Shown: positions 1 to 8,914, counted from the first letter of the stretch. The stretch is DNA of 64,000 nt from Runella limosa DSM 17973 (GCF_000482465.1 NZ_KI519420.1:1124833-1188832); one strand, 5' to 3'. Numbers and translations: made by a program. The notes: generated from the letters alone by a model not told the origin.

Positions 1-255
1 GTGGAAGATGGCTCGTATTTGCGTCTTAAAAACGTGGCCATTGGTTATACGGTTCCAGCCAAGTGGACAAGCAAAATAAAGCTTGGCACAGTACGCTTGT
101 ACGCTACGGGTACGAACCTTTGGACGTTGACGCGCTACACGGGCGCCGATCCAGAAGTAAGTACGCTCGACGGCTCGACGGCAGCCCAAGGCATCGACTT
201 CTTTACGTTACCGCAAGTGAAAACGATTGTGGGTGGGGTAACCGTAAATTTCTAA
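1..255 (+). CDS. SusC/RagA TonB-linked outer membrane protein, C-terminal fragment
   Basis: This is the last 84 codons of a gene that begins before the window. The peptide carries the hallmark end of SusC-type TonB-dependent transporters: an EDGSYLRLKNVAIGYT strand, a further strand around VRLYATGTNLWTLTRYTGADPE, and a terminal strand ending in an aromatic residue (VTVNF). The intact SusC gene at 32012-35245 ends in the same pattern (EDGSYLRLKNIQLTYT, then LTKYTGLDPD). SusC proteins form the outer membrane barrel that imports oligomers captured by the SusD lipoprotein. The SusD gene follows 23 bases downstream, so the two form one operon. The substrate cannot be told from this fragment. Confidence 0.93.
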   Translation: MEDGSYLRLKNVAIGYTVPAKWTSKIKLGTVRLYATGTNLWTLTRYTGADPEVSTLDGSTAAQGIDFFTLPQVKTIVGGVTVNF

Positions 256-278
256 CCAGCTTTAATCTCCCGAATTTT

Positions 279-1658
279 ATGAAACGTTTATCATACGCAT
301 TCCTTCTAACAGCTTTGATGTCGGCTTGTAACACGGTGGTTCTTGACCCACCTGCCGTTGATTTGCTGATTGACGACATTGTATTTACTACCGCCAGCGA
401 TTTGCCTTCGGTACGAATTGGGTTGTATTCGGCGGCACGGAGCATTGGAAGTCCTACGGTGCAAGCGGGCGATTTTACGGCCGATAACATTATTCACTTA
501 GGAACTTTTACGGATTACCGAGAATTGGGTACCAAACAAATTACTCCTTCCAACGGGGTCGTGGGGGCGCTATGGGGAAGTGTGTTTCGCTCGATTTATT
601 TGGCCAATTTTGTGCTTGAGCGCCTGCCAACCATTGCGAGTGTGCGAGCGGCTGATGCGAAAGCCCTGACGGCGGAAGCAAAATTTTTACGAGGGTATGC
701 CAATTTTATTGGTGCTCATACTTTTGGAGGGATTCCCAAAGTCACTTCAACAACATTAGCAACCAACCGCACCGTTCCGCGTGCTTCTAAAGAAGAAATT
801 TTGACTTGGGCGCTGGAAGATTTTCAAGCGGCGCTTGCTGATTTGCCCGATGGTGACCCGCAAGACCGTAACGTATTTGCGGGCTATGCGACCAAAAACG
901 CTGCTCGGGCTGCATTGGCCCGTTATTATCTCTACCAAAAAAACTGGGCACAGGCCGAAGCGTATGCGACACTTCTCATTAATTCAACCAATTATTCGTT
1001 GGTTTCTTATAATGACGTGGTAACCAAGGATTTTACCCAAGAGTCTATCTTTGAGTTTGGATACACCCTCAACGATTATTCGGGAGATATTAATAATTAT
1101 TTTGTAGGTCGCAGAGAAGTGGTTCCTTCCAATCAGGTGGTGGTGTCGTTGTTGTCAAGGGAATCGGGAAACCGCAGCCAAACCCTTGTATTTGATTTTA
1201 CCAAACAAAAAGGCAATGACAATGGTTGGACACTCCGTAAGTATGGAACCGCCGATGAAAGTAACCGTAATTTTGTCATATTCCGTTTGGGAGAAATGTA
1301 CTTGATTCGGGCAGAAGCACGGGCGCAGCAGGGGAAAATTACGGGAACAACGGGGGCCATTGCGGACATTAACAGGTTACGTACTCGCGCAGGTGACGGG
1401 TTGGACGACAGTGCAAAGCCTCCATTGATTACCACAGCCACCCAAGCCGAAATGCTCAGTATTATCGAGCGTGAACGGGTTTATGAGTTGGCATTTGAAG
1501 GGCACCGTTGGTACGACCTTGTCCGTACTGGGCGGGCGCAGGTAGTGATGTCGGCTTTTTCAACCAATTGGAACGTCAAATATGAATTATGGCCCATTCC
1601 ACAAACTGAAATTCAACGAAACCCCTCCCTGGTAGGACAGCAAAATCCAGGTTATTAG
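279..1658 (+). CDS. SusD/RagB family nutrient-binding outer membrane lipoprotein
   Basis: A 459-residue lipoprotein with a signal peptide and a lipobox ending at Cys17 (LMSAC). The ATG at 279 was chosen because it gives this signal directly; the same frame is open back to base 63, but that part overlaps the SusC gene. SusD features are visible: the N-terminal helical region with KFLRGYANF, the TPR-like ALARYYLYQKNWAQAE, and the C-terminal block with FVIFRLGEMYLIRAEA, IERERVYELAFEGHRWYDLVRTG, and an ending in NPSLVGQQNPGY, all standard for the RagB/SusD family. It sits on the cell surface and hands ligand to the SusC barrel encoded just upstream. At about 460 residues it is shorter than the second SusD in the window (585). 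Confidence 0.93.
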   Translation: MKRLSYAFLLTALMSACNTVVLDPPAVDLLIDDIVFTTASDLPSVRIGLYSAARSIGSPTVQAGDFTADNIIHLGTFTDYRELGTKQITPSNGVVGALWGSVFRSIYLANFVLERLPTIASVRAADAKALTAEAKFLRGYANFIGAHTFGGIPKVTSTTLATNRTVPRASKEEILTWALEDFQAALADLPDGDPQDRNVFAGYATKNAARAALARYYLYQKNWAQAEAYATLLINSTNYSLVSYNDVVTKDFTQESIFEFGYTLNDYSGDINNYFVGRREVVPSNQVVVSLLSRESGNRSQTLVFDFTKQKGNDNGWTLRKYGTADESNRNFVIFRLGEMYLIRAEARAQQGKITGTTGAIADINRLRTRAGDGLDDSAKPPLITTATQAEMLSIIERERVYELAFEGHRWYDLVRTGRAQVVMSAFSTNWNVKYELWPIPQTEIQRNPSLVGQQNPGY

Positions 1659-1670
1659 GTTATACCTTTT

Positions 1671-1890
1671 TGGTTTGGAGTTTTCGGTTTATGGTTTCGG
1701 GTTTGGAGTTTATGGTTTATGGTTTGGAGTTTAGTGTTTCAGGTTTAATAAATTAACAGTAAACCCCAAAACAGGAAACAGGCAACCAAAAACTCGAAAC
1801 AGTAAACCCGAAACTGAAAACAGGAAACCCGAAACTGAAAACAGTAAACCCGAAATTGAAAACTCGAAACAGTAACCCCAAAACTGTAAA
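1671..1890. repeat. Low-complexity quasi-palindromic spacer (GTTT-rich then AAAC-rich)
   Basis: The spacer after susD is built from degenerate short words. The left part (about 1671-1746) repeats GGTTTATGG, CGGGTTTGGAG and similar words. The right part (about 1758-1890) repeats AAACCCGAAACTGAAAACAG and similar words, which are the reverse complement of the left theme. The two parts face each other across an AT-rich centre near 1747-1757, so the transcript could fold into a long imperfect hairpin. No ORF is credible here. Confidence 0.7.
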
Positions 1891-1904
1891 TCAAAGATCT
1901 GAAA

Positions 1905-2780
1905 ATGAAATCTAACTATTCAATCATAAAATCAGTCATTTTTGTTTTTCTGATGGTATCGGCTGGGCTATGGCTGGCGGGCTGTGAAGAAGAACGAATT
2001 ACCTACCAAGGAGGGAATTTTGTGGTTTTTAATGACACTGCCCTCAGTTTCAAAGAAAGTTATTCCAAAGCCATCAAAATCAAAGTACACAATGGTGGGG
2101 CAGTACTTAATGAGTCAATAAACATCAGTTATACGGTAGGAGGGACTGCTCGTGAAGGTAAAGATTACCGCATCGAGGGGACGAAAGGAACGGTGATTAT
2201 TCCTGTAGGCCAGAGTTTTGGTGAAATTACCCTGTATCTGCTCAACAACGCCAATAACATTCTCGAATCAAGTACCATCGAATTTTCCTTGACGTCAGTC
2301 AAACCTGCGGACAAAGTACAAGTTGGTTTTGGAAAAGGAGGCATGGGCAACAAAATGATATTTACCATTCGGGATGCGTGTTTGATGGATGGGCTTTACA
2401 CGGGACAGTTGCCAGTAAATGCGACCCAGTCGTATCAATTGGCCGATATTGAAATTTCAAGTACAGACTGCAAACGTTATACAATTTCCAATATTAACGT
2501 TGGCTTGATAGGTTTTCAGCAGTTTTTTAACTGGGAAGCACCCGTTGGTTTCCAAGCCGAAAAACCAACCCTCGATTTTATTGACAACGGAAACAATACC
2601 TTAACTATTCCACAACAAGTCATCCCTCAGTTTGCTGCAGGATATGATACATTGTCAGGAACAGGAGTTTGGAACCCTGTCAATAAGCGAATTTCGCTGA
2701 ATATTAGAATGAAGGTATATAGCTATGCCACTAGAAAAGATACAAACGTCATTGTTCCATTAAACTACGTCCCCCAATAA
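1905..2780 (+). CDS. Surface lipoprotein with Calx-beta-like (DUF4843-type) domain
   Basis: A 291-residue lipoprotein with lipobox LAGC at Cys27. The first half (roughly residues 40-155) reads like the Calx-beta/DUF4843 fold found in many lipoproteins encoded after SusCD pairs: a phrase like SINISYTVGGTAREGKDYRI, then a strand with GTVIIPVGQSFGEITLYLL and a closing phrase about extreme values (NILESSTIEFSLTSV). The second half (about 160-291) contains a separate beta-rich domain of the kind that often starts with a short Cys-containing turn (DACLMDGLYTG). It probably serves as an auxiliary ligand-binding protein of the SusCD locus. The domain assignment is from pattern only; the ligand is unknown. 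Confidence 0.7.
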   Translation: MKSNYSIIKSVIFVFLMVSAGLWLAGCEEERITYQGGNFVVFNDTALSFKESYSKAIKIKVHNGGAVLNESINISYTVGGTAREGKDYRIEGTKGTVIIPVGQSFGEITLYLLNNANNILESSTIEFSLTSVKPADKVQVGFGKGGMGNKMIFTIRDACLMDGLYTGQLPVNATQSYQLADIEISSTDCKRYTISNINVGLIGFQQFFNWEAPVGFQAEKPTLDFIDNGNNTLTIPQQVIPQFAAGYDTLSGTGVWNPVNKRISLNIRMKVYSYATRKDTNVIVPLNYVPQ

Positions 2781-2793
2781 CCACCTTACAGAG

Positions 2794-3282
2794 ATGAAAA
2801 GAAGTATGCTTATTGCCTTCGTTGGTATAATCATAGGTGCGCTAAGTGGGTGTACCGAAAAGTTAGACCCTAAACCGTTGACTTACTCTCAGTTGCTCAC
2901 TGGTACTGAAAAGAAAACGTGGGTGCTGAGTGCGGTTACGATTGTTGATGAGAAAGATCCTTATGATTTGGCAGGAAGTGATGTCCTTGAAGCTTGTCAA
3001 CTCGACGACCAGTTTGTGTTTTATGCCAATGCCGAAAAGAAAATGGAATATACCAACGGGGCAACCAAGTGCCGTACAACAGAGGCAGAGATTCTGATTA
3101 CAGACGTGTGGCAATTGACGAGTGCCAATGCGACGCTTGAAATGGGCATTCCTCGGTTGTTTGGAGGCTTTAAGCTGCCGTTTATCGTAAAGACATTGAC
3201 CGAAAACACGATGGTTCTTGAATATTATTTCGGAGATGTTGATGCGAGTTATCGTTTTAAATTTACATCCACAGGCAAATAA
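2794..3282 (+). CDS. Small lipocalin-like lipoprotein
   Basis: A 162-residue lipoprotein with lipobox LSGC at Cys20, starting 13 bases after the previous gene stops. The motif LLTGTEKKTWVLSAVTI, followed by a description-like middle and a final beta strand pair (MVLEYYFGDVDASYRFKFTS), is the layout of lipocalin-like lipoproteins that follow SusCD in Bacteroidota. Two Cys pairs may matter: Cys in EACQLDD and in TKCRTTE. The tight spacing to its neighbours suggests co-transcription with susCD and the protease. The ligand is not known, and I would not name a function beyond accessory surface lipoprotein. Confidence 0.65.
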   Translation: MKRSMLIAFVGIIIGALSGCTEKLDPKPLTYSQLLTGTEKKTWVLSAVTIVDEKDPYDLAGSDVLEACQLDDQFVFYANAEKKMEYTNGATKCRTTEAEILITDVWQLTSANATLEMGIPRLFGGFKLPFIVKTLTENTMVLEYYFGDVDASYRFKFTSTGK

Positions 3283-3315
3283 TTTCGTGCCCCGTCTCAA
3301 TTTTGTACAATTACT

Positions 3316-5688
3316 ATGCGCCAGTTACTATACATTTTTGCCCTCTCTATTCTAACAAATTTTGCTGCCCACGCACAGCGGCGTCCAGAACCTTGTGCCA
3401 CCATGGAAATGGACAGCCTACGCCGACTTCGGTTTCCTAGCGAAGGTAGCCTTGATGATTTTGAGCGTGATTTACAGCGAAAAATGGTTGAGCTCAAGTC
3501 CAAGATGGCGTCTAGCAGAGGTGCGGCAGATATTATCACCATTCCTGTTGTTGTACACGTGATTCACAACGGAGAAGCTGTAGGAGTTGGGAGAAACATC
3601 AGCCAAGCGCAAATTCAGTCGCAGATAGAGACGCTTAATGAAGATTTTAGACGAAGAGTAAATACCAACGGTTTTAATAATGACGCCCGCGGAGCTGACA
3701 TCGAAATTGAATTTTGTATGGCCCAATTTAACCCTAACGGCCAACGCATGACGGAGGCTGGTATTGATCGGGTCAATGGAAATCGTACAAACTGGGCACG
3801 TACTGACATTGAAGGTTCACTCAAGCCAACTACTTCGTGGGATCCTAACAAATATTACAATATCTGGGTGCTTGATTTTGCGGCACAAGACGATAACCTG
3901 TTGGGATATGCCCAGTTTCCAAGTAGTTCGGGACTGTCGGGGATTCCATCTGGTGGTGGAGCGGCCAGTACTGACGGGGTTGTGATCAACTACGCCAATT
4001 TTGGAAATTCTCAAAAAGGCAGCTTTTCTCTGTTGAGAGCACCGTATAACCTCGGTAGGACTCTTACGCACGAAACAGGTCACTGGTTAGGGTTGCGCCA
4101 CATTTGGGGAGATGCCGCTTGTGGAGATGACTTTTGTGCCGATACTCCAACCCAAGCGTCAGAAAGCCGTGGCTGTCAAAAAGGGCGTATCAGTTGCGGA
4201 GGAGCAAACATGGTCGAAAATTACATGGACTATTCGGACGATGGCTGTTTTAATATTTTTACGAGAGACCAAAAAACCCGAATGCGAACGGTGATGGAAG
4301 TCAGTCCGCGTCGGGCAAGCTTGCTCACTTCTAATGTGTGCGGTCAGCTTATTTCGGGGAGCCCAATTCCTAATTTTGTGGCTGAAAACCGTACGGTATT
4401 GCTAGGTGGCCAAGTACGCTTCACAGATCTTTCTACCAATTTCCCAACCGCGTGGAAATGGGAGTTTGAAGGAGGGGACCCTGCTACTTCGACGACCCAA
4501 AACCCGACTGTAACCTACACGACTGCGGGTAAGTTTAAGGTGACGCTCACTGTGTCAAACACCGCAGGAACCTCAGCCCCACTGGTAAGAACAGAATATG
4601 TTGAAGTAATAAACGCGGGATTATGCGCTACTGTCACCAATTTTTCTGGAACAGGAACTGTCTTACGTCAAACGGGCGGTACAGGCTATATTGCAGGACA
4701 AAATAGCCGTCGAACCCAAGCAGTTGCAGAGTTATACTCAAATCCGCTTGGATACACCAATTTACGAGGCGCGACCCTGAAATTTGGCGTGGCCAAGGCG
4801 GCAAATAGTACTGGAACTGAAAGCGTGGTACGCGTTAAAGTATGGAACGCACGCGGTTTTCAAGGGGGGCCAGGTTCGGAGTTGACAGTCAAAGAAATTC
4901 CGTTGCGTAAGATTCTGGACGATGTTAGAAACAACCGAGAAACCAAAGTGGTTTTTGACCAAAATATTAACCTTTTAAGCCAAAATAACCTCGCTTTCTT
5001 GATTGGCGTAGAGTTTGATTACGTGGCAGGTGATACCGTAGCCCTTGTCACAACCCGCGACGGTGAATCGCTCAATGCGACTTCTTGGGAGCGAAATTCG
5101 AGTGGTAGTTGGGATCGATATATTGTACGTACAGGTTTGAACATAGCCCATTCTATCACTGCCGATGTAGGGATGAAGCCTTCGGTGCAGATACAAGCAT
5201 CGGCACAATTTATTAACCCTGGTGAAGCTGTTATTTTACAAGCACGGGGAGCAGGGGTAATCAATTGGTCGCCGTCGGAAGGACTCAGCTCAACGCTGGG
5301 GCCTCAAGTAACCGCCCGCCCAACCCGTACACTGACGTATTTAGTAAAAGGCTCAGGCACGGATGTGTGTCGTGACTCGGCAAGTGCTACGATTTATGTT
5401 CGTAACGTTCAAATTTTGGGCAGTGAAACCTTGCCAGACAAAGAACTGACGTTGAGTCCCAACCCAACCGATGGCATGGTGGAAGTGAAATTTACTAATT
5501 CATTGCGCGGAAAAGTACTCCTGCGCTTGCGAAGCATCACGGGGGCAGAAGTGTGGCGCGCTGAGTTTGAAAAGAACACCGATGCTTTTGTGCAGCCAAT
5601 CAACGTTCGGACTTACCCTGCGGGCGATTATTTCATTGATTTGCAGTTGGGAGATTATGCCGACCGAAAACGCCTCGTGAAGTTTTGA
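3316..5688 (+). CDS. Secreted M43 zinc metalloprotease with PKD domain and T9SS sorting tail
   Basis: A 790-residue secreted protease. A signal peptide (cut near AHAQ) is followed by a pappalysin/cytophagalysin-type M43 catalytic domain; the zinc site HETGHWLGLRH lies at residues 252-262, fitting HExxHxxGxxH, and a Met-turn phrase (NYMDYSDD) follows about 50 residues later. A PKD-type beta domain occupies about 350-430 (VRFTDLSTNFPTAWKWEFEG). A beta-sandwich region comes next, then a short domain with VTARPTRTLTYLVKG near 665-690. The last 80 residues (LSPNPTDGMVEVKF to the final RLVKF) match the type A C-terminal signal recognised by the type IX secretion system. The protein is therefore expected outside the cell or anchored to the surface, cleaving proteins into peptides that the adjacent SusCD system could import. 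Confidence 0.9.
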   Translation: MRQLLYIFALSILTNFAAHAQRRPEPCATMEMDSLRRLRFPSEGSLDDFERDLQRKMVELKSKMASSRGAADIITIPVVVHVIHNGEAVGVGRNISQAQIQSQIETLNEDFRRRVNTNGFNNDARGADIEIEFCMAQFNPNGQRMTEAGIDRVNGNRTNWARTDIEGSLKPTTSWDPNKYYNIWVLDFAAQDDNLLGYAQFPSSSGLSGIPSGGGAASTDGVVINYANFGNSQKGSFSLLRAPYNLGRTLTHETGHWLGLRHIWGDAACGDDFCADTPTQASESRGCQKGRISCGGANMVENYMDYSDDGCFNIFTRDQKTRMRTVMEVSPRRASLLTSNVCGQLISGSPIPNFVAENRTVLLGGQVRFTDLSTNFPTAWKWEFEGGDPATSTTQNPTVTYTTAGKFKVTLTVSNTAGTSAPLVRTEYVEVINAGLCATVTNFSGTGTVLRQTGGTGYIAGQNSRRTQAVAELYSNPLGYTNLRGATLKFGVAKAANSTGTESVVRVKVWNARGFQGGPGSELTVKEIPLRKILDDVRNNRETKVVFDQNINLLSQNNLAFLIGVEFDYVAGDTVALVTTRDGESLNATSWERNSSGSWDRYIVRTGLNIAHSITADVGMKPSVQIQASAQFINPGEAVILQARGAGVINWSPSEGLSSTLGPQVTARPTRTLTYLVKGSGTDVCRDSASATIYVRNVQILGSETLPDKELTLSPNPTDGMVEVKFTNSLRGKVLLRLRSITGAEVWRAEFEKNTDAFVQPINVRTYPAGDYFIDLQLGDYADRKRLVKF

Positions 5689-5789
5689 TAATAACCTTTG
5701 GTTATTGCCTATTCGTTGTTTTTGGGCTTATTATTAGGAAATTAACAAGGCAAGCCCGTACTTTGTATCACCAATAGAGGGAGACCTCA

Positions 5790-5817
5790 TTTTAAAGGGA
5801 GTAAAATCCCTTTAAAA
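5790..5817 (+). promoter_or_regulatory. Leader hairpin before the sulfite/nitrite reductase gene
   Basis: An 11-bp perfect inverted repeat: TTTTAAAGGGA (5790-5800), a 6-base loop (5801-5806) and TCCCTTTAAAA (5807-5817). It ends 48 bases before the reductase ATG. It lacks a T-tract, so it could be an operator or an mRNA leader structure rather than a terminator; alternatively it could end transcription of the protease upstream. Confidence 0.45.
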
Positions 5818-5865
5818 ATTTATGAATTACAATATTAACTCGATAGAATTTAGGAATTAATAGAT

Positions 5866-8037
5866 ATGTCAAACATCCAATTCACATCAAACATAAGCGA
5901 AGCTGCGCGCCGCGATATTCTTGAGTTAGAAAGCAAAATCAGCGTTTTTAGCGACGGAAACGTGCCCGAAGAAGCTTTTCGTAAATTCCGCCTTGCAAGA
6001 GGGGTGTATGGTCAACGCCAAGCGGGGGTACAGATGATTCGCATCAAACTTCCTTATGGTCGTATTACTGCCGATCAGTTGGTACGAATTGCCGATTGCT
6101 CTGACAAATATGCTACGGGAAATCTCCACGCCACTACGCGTCAAGATATTCAGCTGCACTTTGTAAAGTTGGCCGATTCGCCTGCTTTGTGGGCCGATTT
6201 GGAAGATGCACAAATAACCCTACGCGAAGCTTGTGGAAATACCGTTCGTAACGTAACGGGTTCTGCGCGTGCGGGAATTGATCCGTTGGAGCCGTTTGAC
6301 ATTACCCCAATTACCCACGGCATTTTTGAATATTTTCTGCGCAACCCAATCTGTCAAGACATGGGGCGTAAGTTTAAAATTGCGGTGTCATCTTCAGAAA
6401 AAGACTCGGCTTATGCTTTTATGCACGATGTAGGTTTGATTCCACTCGTACGTCTCAATGAGCAAGGCGAAGAAGTCAGAGGTTTTAGGGTATTGATTGG
6501 TGGTGGCCTTGGCGCACAGCCACTTTTGGCAAAACCTGCGCACGAGTTTTTGGAAGAAAAATTCGTTATACCGTTCATTGAGGCTGTTATTCGCGTATTT
6601 GACCGTTACGGAGAGCGCGTGCGCCGTCACAAAGCGCGTATGAAATTTCTTTTGGCCGACATCGGTTTAGAAGAGTTTTTGAAGCGTGTAAATGAAGAAT
6701 GGACATCCATCAAAAACAAAGAATACCTTCCGCAAGGACTCGACTTTGCGAGCTCGAACTTATACACTTCGACGCGTGAAGGTGGAGTGACAAAAAAAGA
6801 ACTAATCGCGGCTTCGACCGATGATACCTATACAAAATGGCTTCAAACCAACGTTTTTGAACAAAAACAAAAAGGCTGGTACGCCGTGCAGCTTCGCGTT
6901 TTGTTGGGTGATATGCACTCGTCAACGGCACGTAAACTAGCCGACATTGTGCGTCAATACGCGGCCGACGATATTCGCGTTACCGTAAATCAAGGCTATT
7001 TACTTCGTTTTGTAAAAGCCGAAGATTTGGCCACGGTTTATCAACAGTTGAATGATTTGGGATTGGCCGAGCCTGGTTTTGATACCACAGCTGACATCAC
7101 TACTTGCCCAGGAACGGATACCTGTAACTTGGCGATTTCGAGCAGCTACGGCATCACCCGCGTTTTGGAAACGATGATGAAAGAAGAATTTCCTGACATC
7201 ATTTACAACAACGACATCAAAATTAAAATCAGCGGTTGTATGAACGGCTGCGGTCAGCACAGCGCCGCCAATATCGGTTTTCACGGAAGTTCCATTAAAA
7301 ATGGGAAACTCGTATTGCCAGCTTTGCAAGTGTTGTTGGGTGGTGGATTCAACGGAGTAAGTGAAGGAATGATTGGCGATAAAGTGGTGAAAGTACCGAC
7401 CAAGCGTGGCCCTGCGGCGTTGCGTTTGTTGTTGCAAGATTACGAAGCCAACTCGTTTGAAGGTGAGTATTACAACGATTACTACCTCCGCCAAGGAAAC
7501 AAATATTTTTACGCGATGTTGAAGCCGTTGGCCGATTTGACAACCGCTACGCCAAGCGACTACATCGATTGGGACCACGAAGAGCCTTTCCAAACGGAAG
7601 TAGGAGTAGGAGAATGTGCTAGTGTATTGGTTGACTTGGTGGGTACAACGCTCATCGAAGCCCAAGAAAAATTGGGTTGGGCTTACGAAAATCTTGAAAA
7701 AGCCGTTTGGGCTGACGCCATTTATCATTCATACAACGTGTTTGTGACGGGTGCCAAAGCCATGCTTGTGAGCAAAGGCGTACCTACCAATACACAGTAC
7801 GGAATCATCCGTGACTTTGACGAGCACTTTGGCGCAGAATTTGGTCATTTGACGGAAGGTGGTTTCAAAGAGTTGGTATTTAGCATCAACAAAAGCGAAC
7901 CAAGCGAAGCCTTCGCTCGCCAGTTTGTGGAAGCTGCTAGTCAGTTTTTGAGCAAAGTAAACGAACTGCGTCAAGCACAATTGGAAGAAGTAGAAGAGCC
8001 AGCGTTATCGTTGGTAGAATTTGGAAAAGATAGCTAG
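5866..8037 (+). CDS. Siroheme/4Fe-4S sulfite or nitrite reductase with C-terminal HEPN-like extension
   Basis: A 723-residue assimilatory reductase. Residues about 15-560 contain the two repeated halves of the sulfite/nitrite reductase fold, with early phrases RGVYGQRQAGVQMIRIKLP and YATGNLHATTRQDIQLHF. The siroheme-coupled 4Fe-4S cluster is bound by Cys414 and Cys420 (TCPGTDTCNLA) and Cys458 and Cys462 (GCMNGCGQH). It should reduce sulfite to sulfide or nitrite to ammonia in the cytoplasm; which of the two cannot be told from the sequence. The last 140 residues or so (from about 585) are helical, lack cluster motifs and resemble a HEPN-type helical module (WADAIYHSYNVFVTGAKAML). The siroheme precursor gene starts 4 bases after its stop, supporting an operon. 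Confidence 0.88.
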   Translation: MSNIQFTSNISEAARRDILELESKISVFSDGNVPEEAFRKFRLARGVYGQRQAGVQMIRIKLPYGRITADQLVRIADCSDKYATGNLHATTRQDIQLHFVKLADSPALWADLEDAQITLREACGNTVRNVTGSARAGIDPLEPFDITPITHGIFEYFLRNPICQDMGRKFKIAVSSSEKDSAYAFMHDVGLIPLVRLNEQGEEVRGFRVLIGGGLGAQPLLAKPAHEFLEEKFVIPFIEAVIRVFDRYGERVRRHKARMKFLLADIGLEEFLKRVNEEWTSIKNKEYLPQGLDFASSNLYTSTREGGVTKKELIAASTDDTYTKWLQTNVFEQKQKGWYAVQLRVLLGDMHSSTARKLADIVRQYAADDIRVTVNQGYLLRFVKAEDLATVYQQLNDLGLAEPGFDTTADITTCPGTDTCNLAISSSYGITRVLETMMKEEFPDIIYNNDIKIKISGCMNGCGQHSAANIGFHGSSIKNGKLVLPALQVLLGGGFNGVSEGMIGDKVVKVPTKRGPAALRLLLQDYEANSFEGEYYNDYYLRQGNKYFYAMLKPLADLTTATPSDYIDWDHEEPFQTEVGVGECASVLVDLVGTTLIEAQEKLGWAYENLEKAVWADAIYHSYNVFVTGAKAMLVSKGVPTNTQYGIIRDFDEHFGAEFGHLTEGGFKELVFSINKSEPSEAFARQFVEAASQFLSKVNELRQAQLEEVEEPALSLVEFGKDS

Positions 8038-8041
8038 TTTT

Positions 8042-8785
8042 ATGAAAGTCACCCTCATTGGAGCAGGTCCAGGTGATCCCGAATTAATCACCTTGAAAGG
8101 CATCAAAGCGCTTCAAAGCGCAGATGTGGTATTGCACGACGCCTTGTCGAGTACCGAATTGCTAGCGTATTGCAAACCCGATTGTGTGATTGTCAACGTT
8201 GGGAAGCGCTTCGCCCAACACAGCTGTAACCAAGACGTTATCAACCACCTGATTGTTGAATACGCCCAACAATATGGCCATGTGGTGCGCCTCAAAGGTG
8301 GCGATCCGTTTATTTTTGGTCGTGGCTACGAAGAACTCGAATATGCCGAGCGTCATGGCATTACGGTAGAAGTAGTGCCAGGGATTTCGAGTAGCTATGC
8401 AGTGCCTGCTTTGGCGGGGATTCCGCTTACGACCAGAGGCATGAGCGAGAGTTTCTGGGTGATTACAGGCACGACCAAAGACCACAGCTTATCCAATGAC
8501 TTGTCGTTGGCGGCGCGTTCGTCGGCTACGGTGGTAGTACTGATGGGGATGCACAAACTTCCCGAAATCGTTGAGACGTTTGCGCAGTTAGGAAAGATAA
8601 ATTTGCCCGTAGCCATCATCCAAAATGGCAGCCGTCCCGACGAAAAAATTGTCACGGGGAAAGTCGGAAATATACTTCAACTAGCCCAGGCTGAGGGAAT
8701 TGGCTCGCCCGCCATCATTGTGATTGGCAAAGTAGCGCAACTCGCTGATAAAGTAAAAGAAATTTCTCAATTAGCTGATTATTAG
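8042..8785 (+). CDS. cobA: Uroporphyrinogen-III C-methyltransferase (SUMT)
   Basis: A 247-residue methyltransferase that adds two SAM-derived methyl groups to uroporphyrinogen III, giving precorrin-2, the precursor of siroheme and cobalamin. Seen motifs: the N-terminal nucleotide-binding GAGPGDPELITLKG, VRLKGGDPFIFGRG, the VVPGISSSYAVPA turn, and the middle phrase PLTTRGMSESFWVITG. Length is that of single-domain SUMT, so it lacks the CysG dehydrogenase/ferrochelatase part. The ATG at 8042 was chosen; the frame is open 21 bases further up but that would overlap the reductase gene. Placement directly after the siroheme enzyme explains its role: supplying the cofactor. A strong terminator follows at 8811. 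Confidence 0.93.
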   Translation: MKVTLIGAGPGDPELITLKGIKALQSADVVLHDALSSTELLAYCKPDCVIVNVGKRFAQHSCNQDVINHLIVEYAQQYGHVVRLKGGDPFIFGRGYEELEYAERHGITVEVVPGISSSYAVPALAGIPLTTRGMSESFWVITGTTKDHSLSNDLSLAARSSATVVVLMGMHKLPEIVETFAQLGKINLPVAIIQNGSRPDEKIVTGKVGNILQLAQAEGIGSPAIIVIGKVAQLADKVKEISQLADY

Positions 8786-8810
8786 CCCACCCTTCATTTA
8801 TTTGACAAGT

Positions 8811-8838
8811 CCCCCATCACTCATGGGGGCTTTTTTTT
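8811..8838 (+). terminator. Rho-independent terminator of the reductase-cobA operon
   Basis: Perfect 7-bp stem CCCCCAT/ATGGGGG (8811-8817 and 8823-8829) with a CACTC loop, followed by C and eight T residues. It lies 26 bases after the cobA stop and ends the operon. Confidence 0.9.
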
Positions 8839-8914
8839 AGTACCCCAAGCAACTTTACCCGCAAAAATTGGGTTGAGTTTTTGAGTACGTTTTTTAATCA
8901 ACCAAAAATTTACG

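Noticed and set aside
5700..5865. Riboswitch before the reductase operon
   Set aside because: The spacer holds only one simple hairpin, and none of the conserved cores of SAM, cobalamin or other known riboswitches is recognisable.
7000..7728. 242-codon antisense frame within the reductase
   Set aside because: It overlaps the cluster-binding and C-terminal coding region of a well-supported gene and shows no motif.
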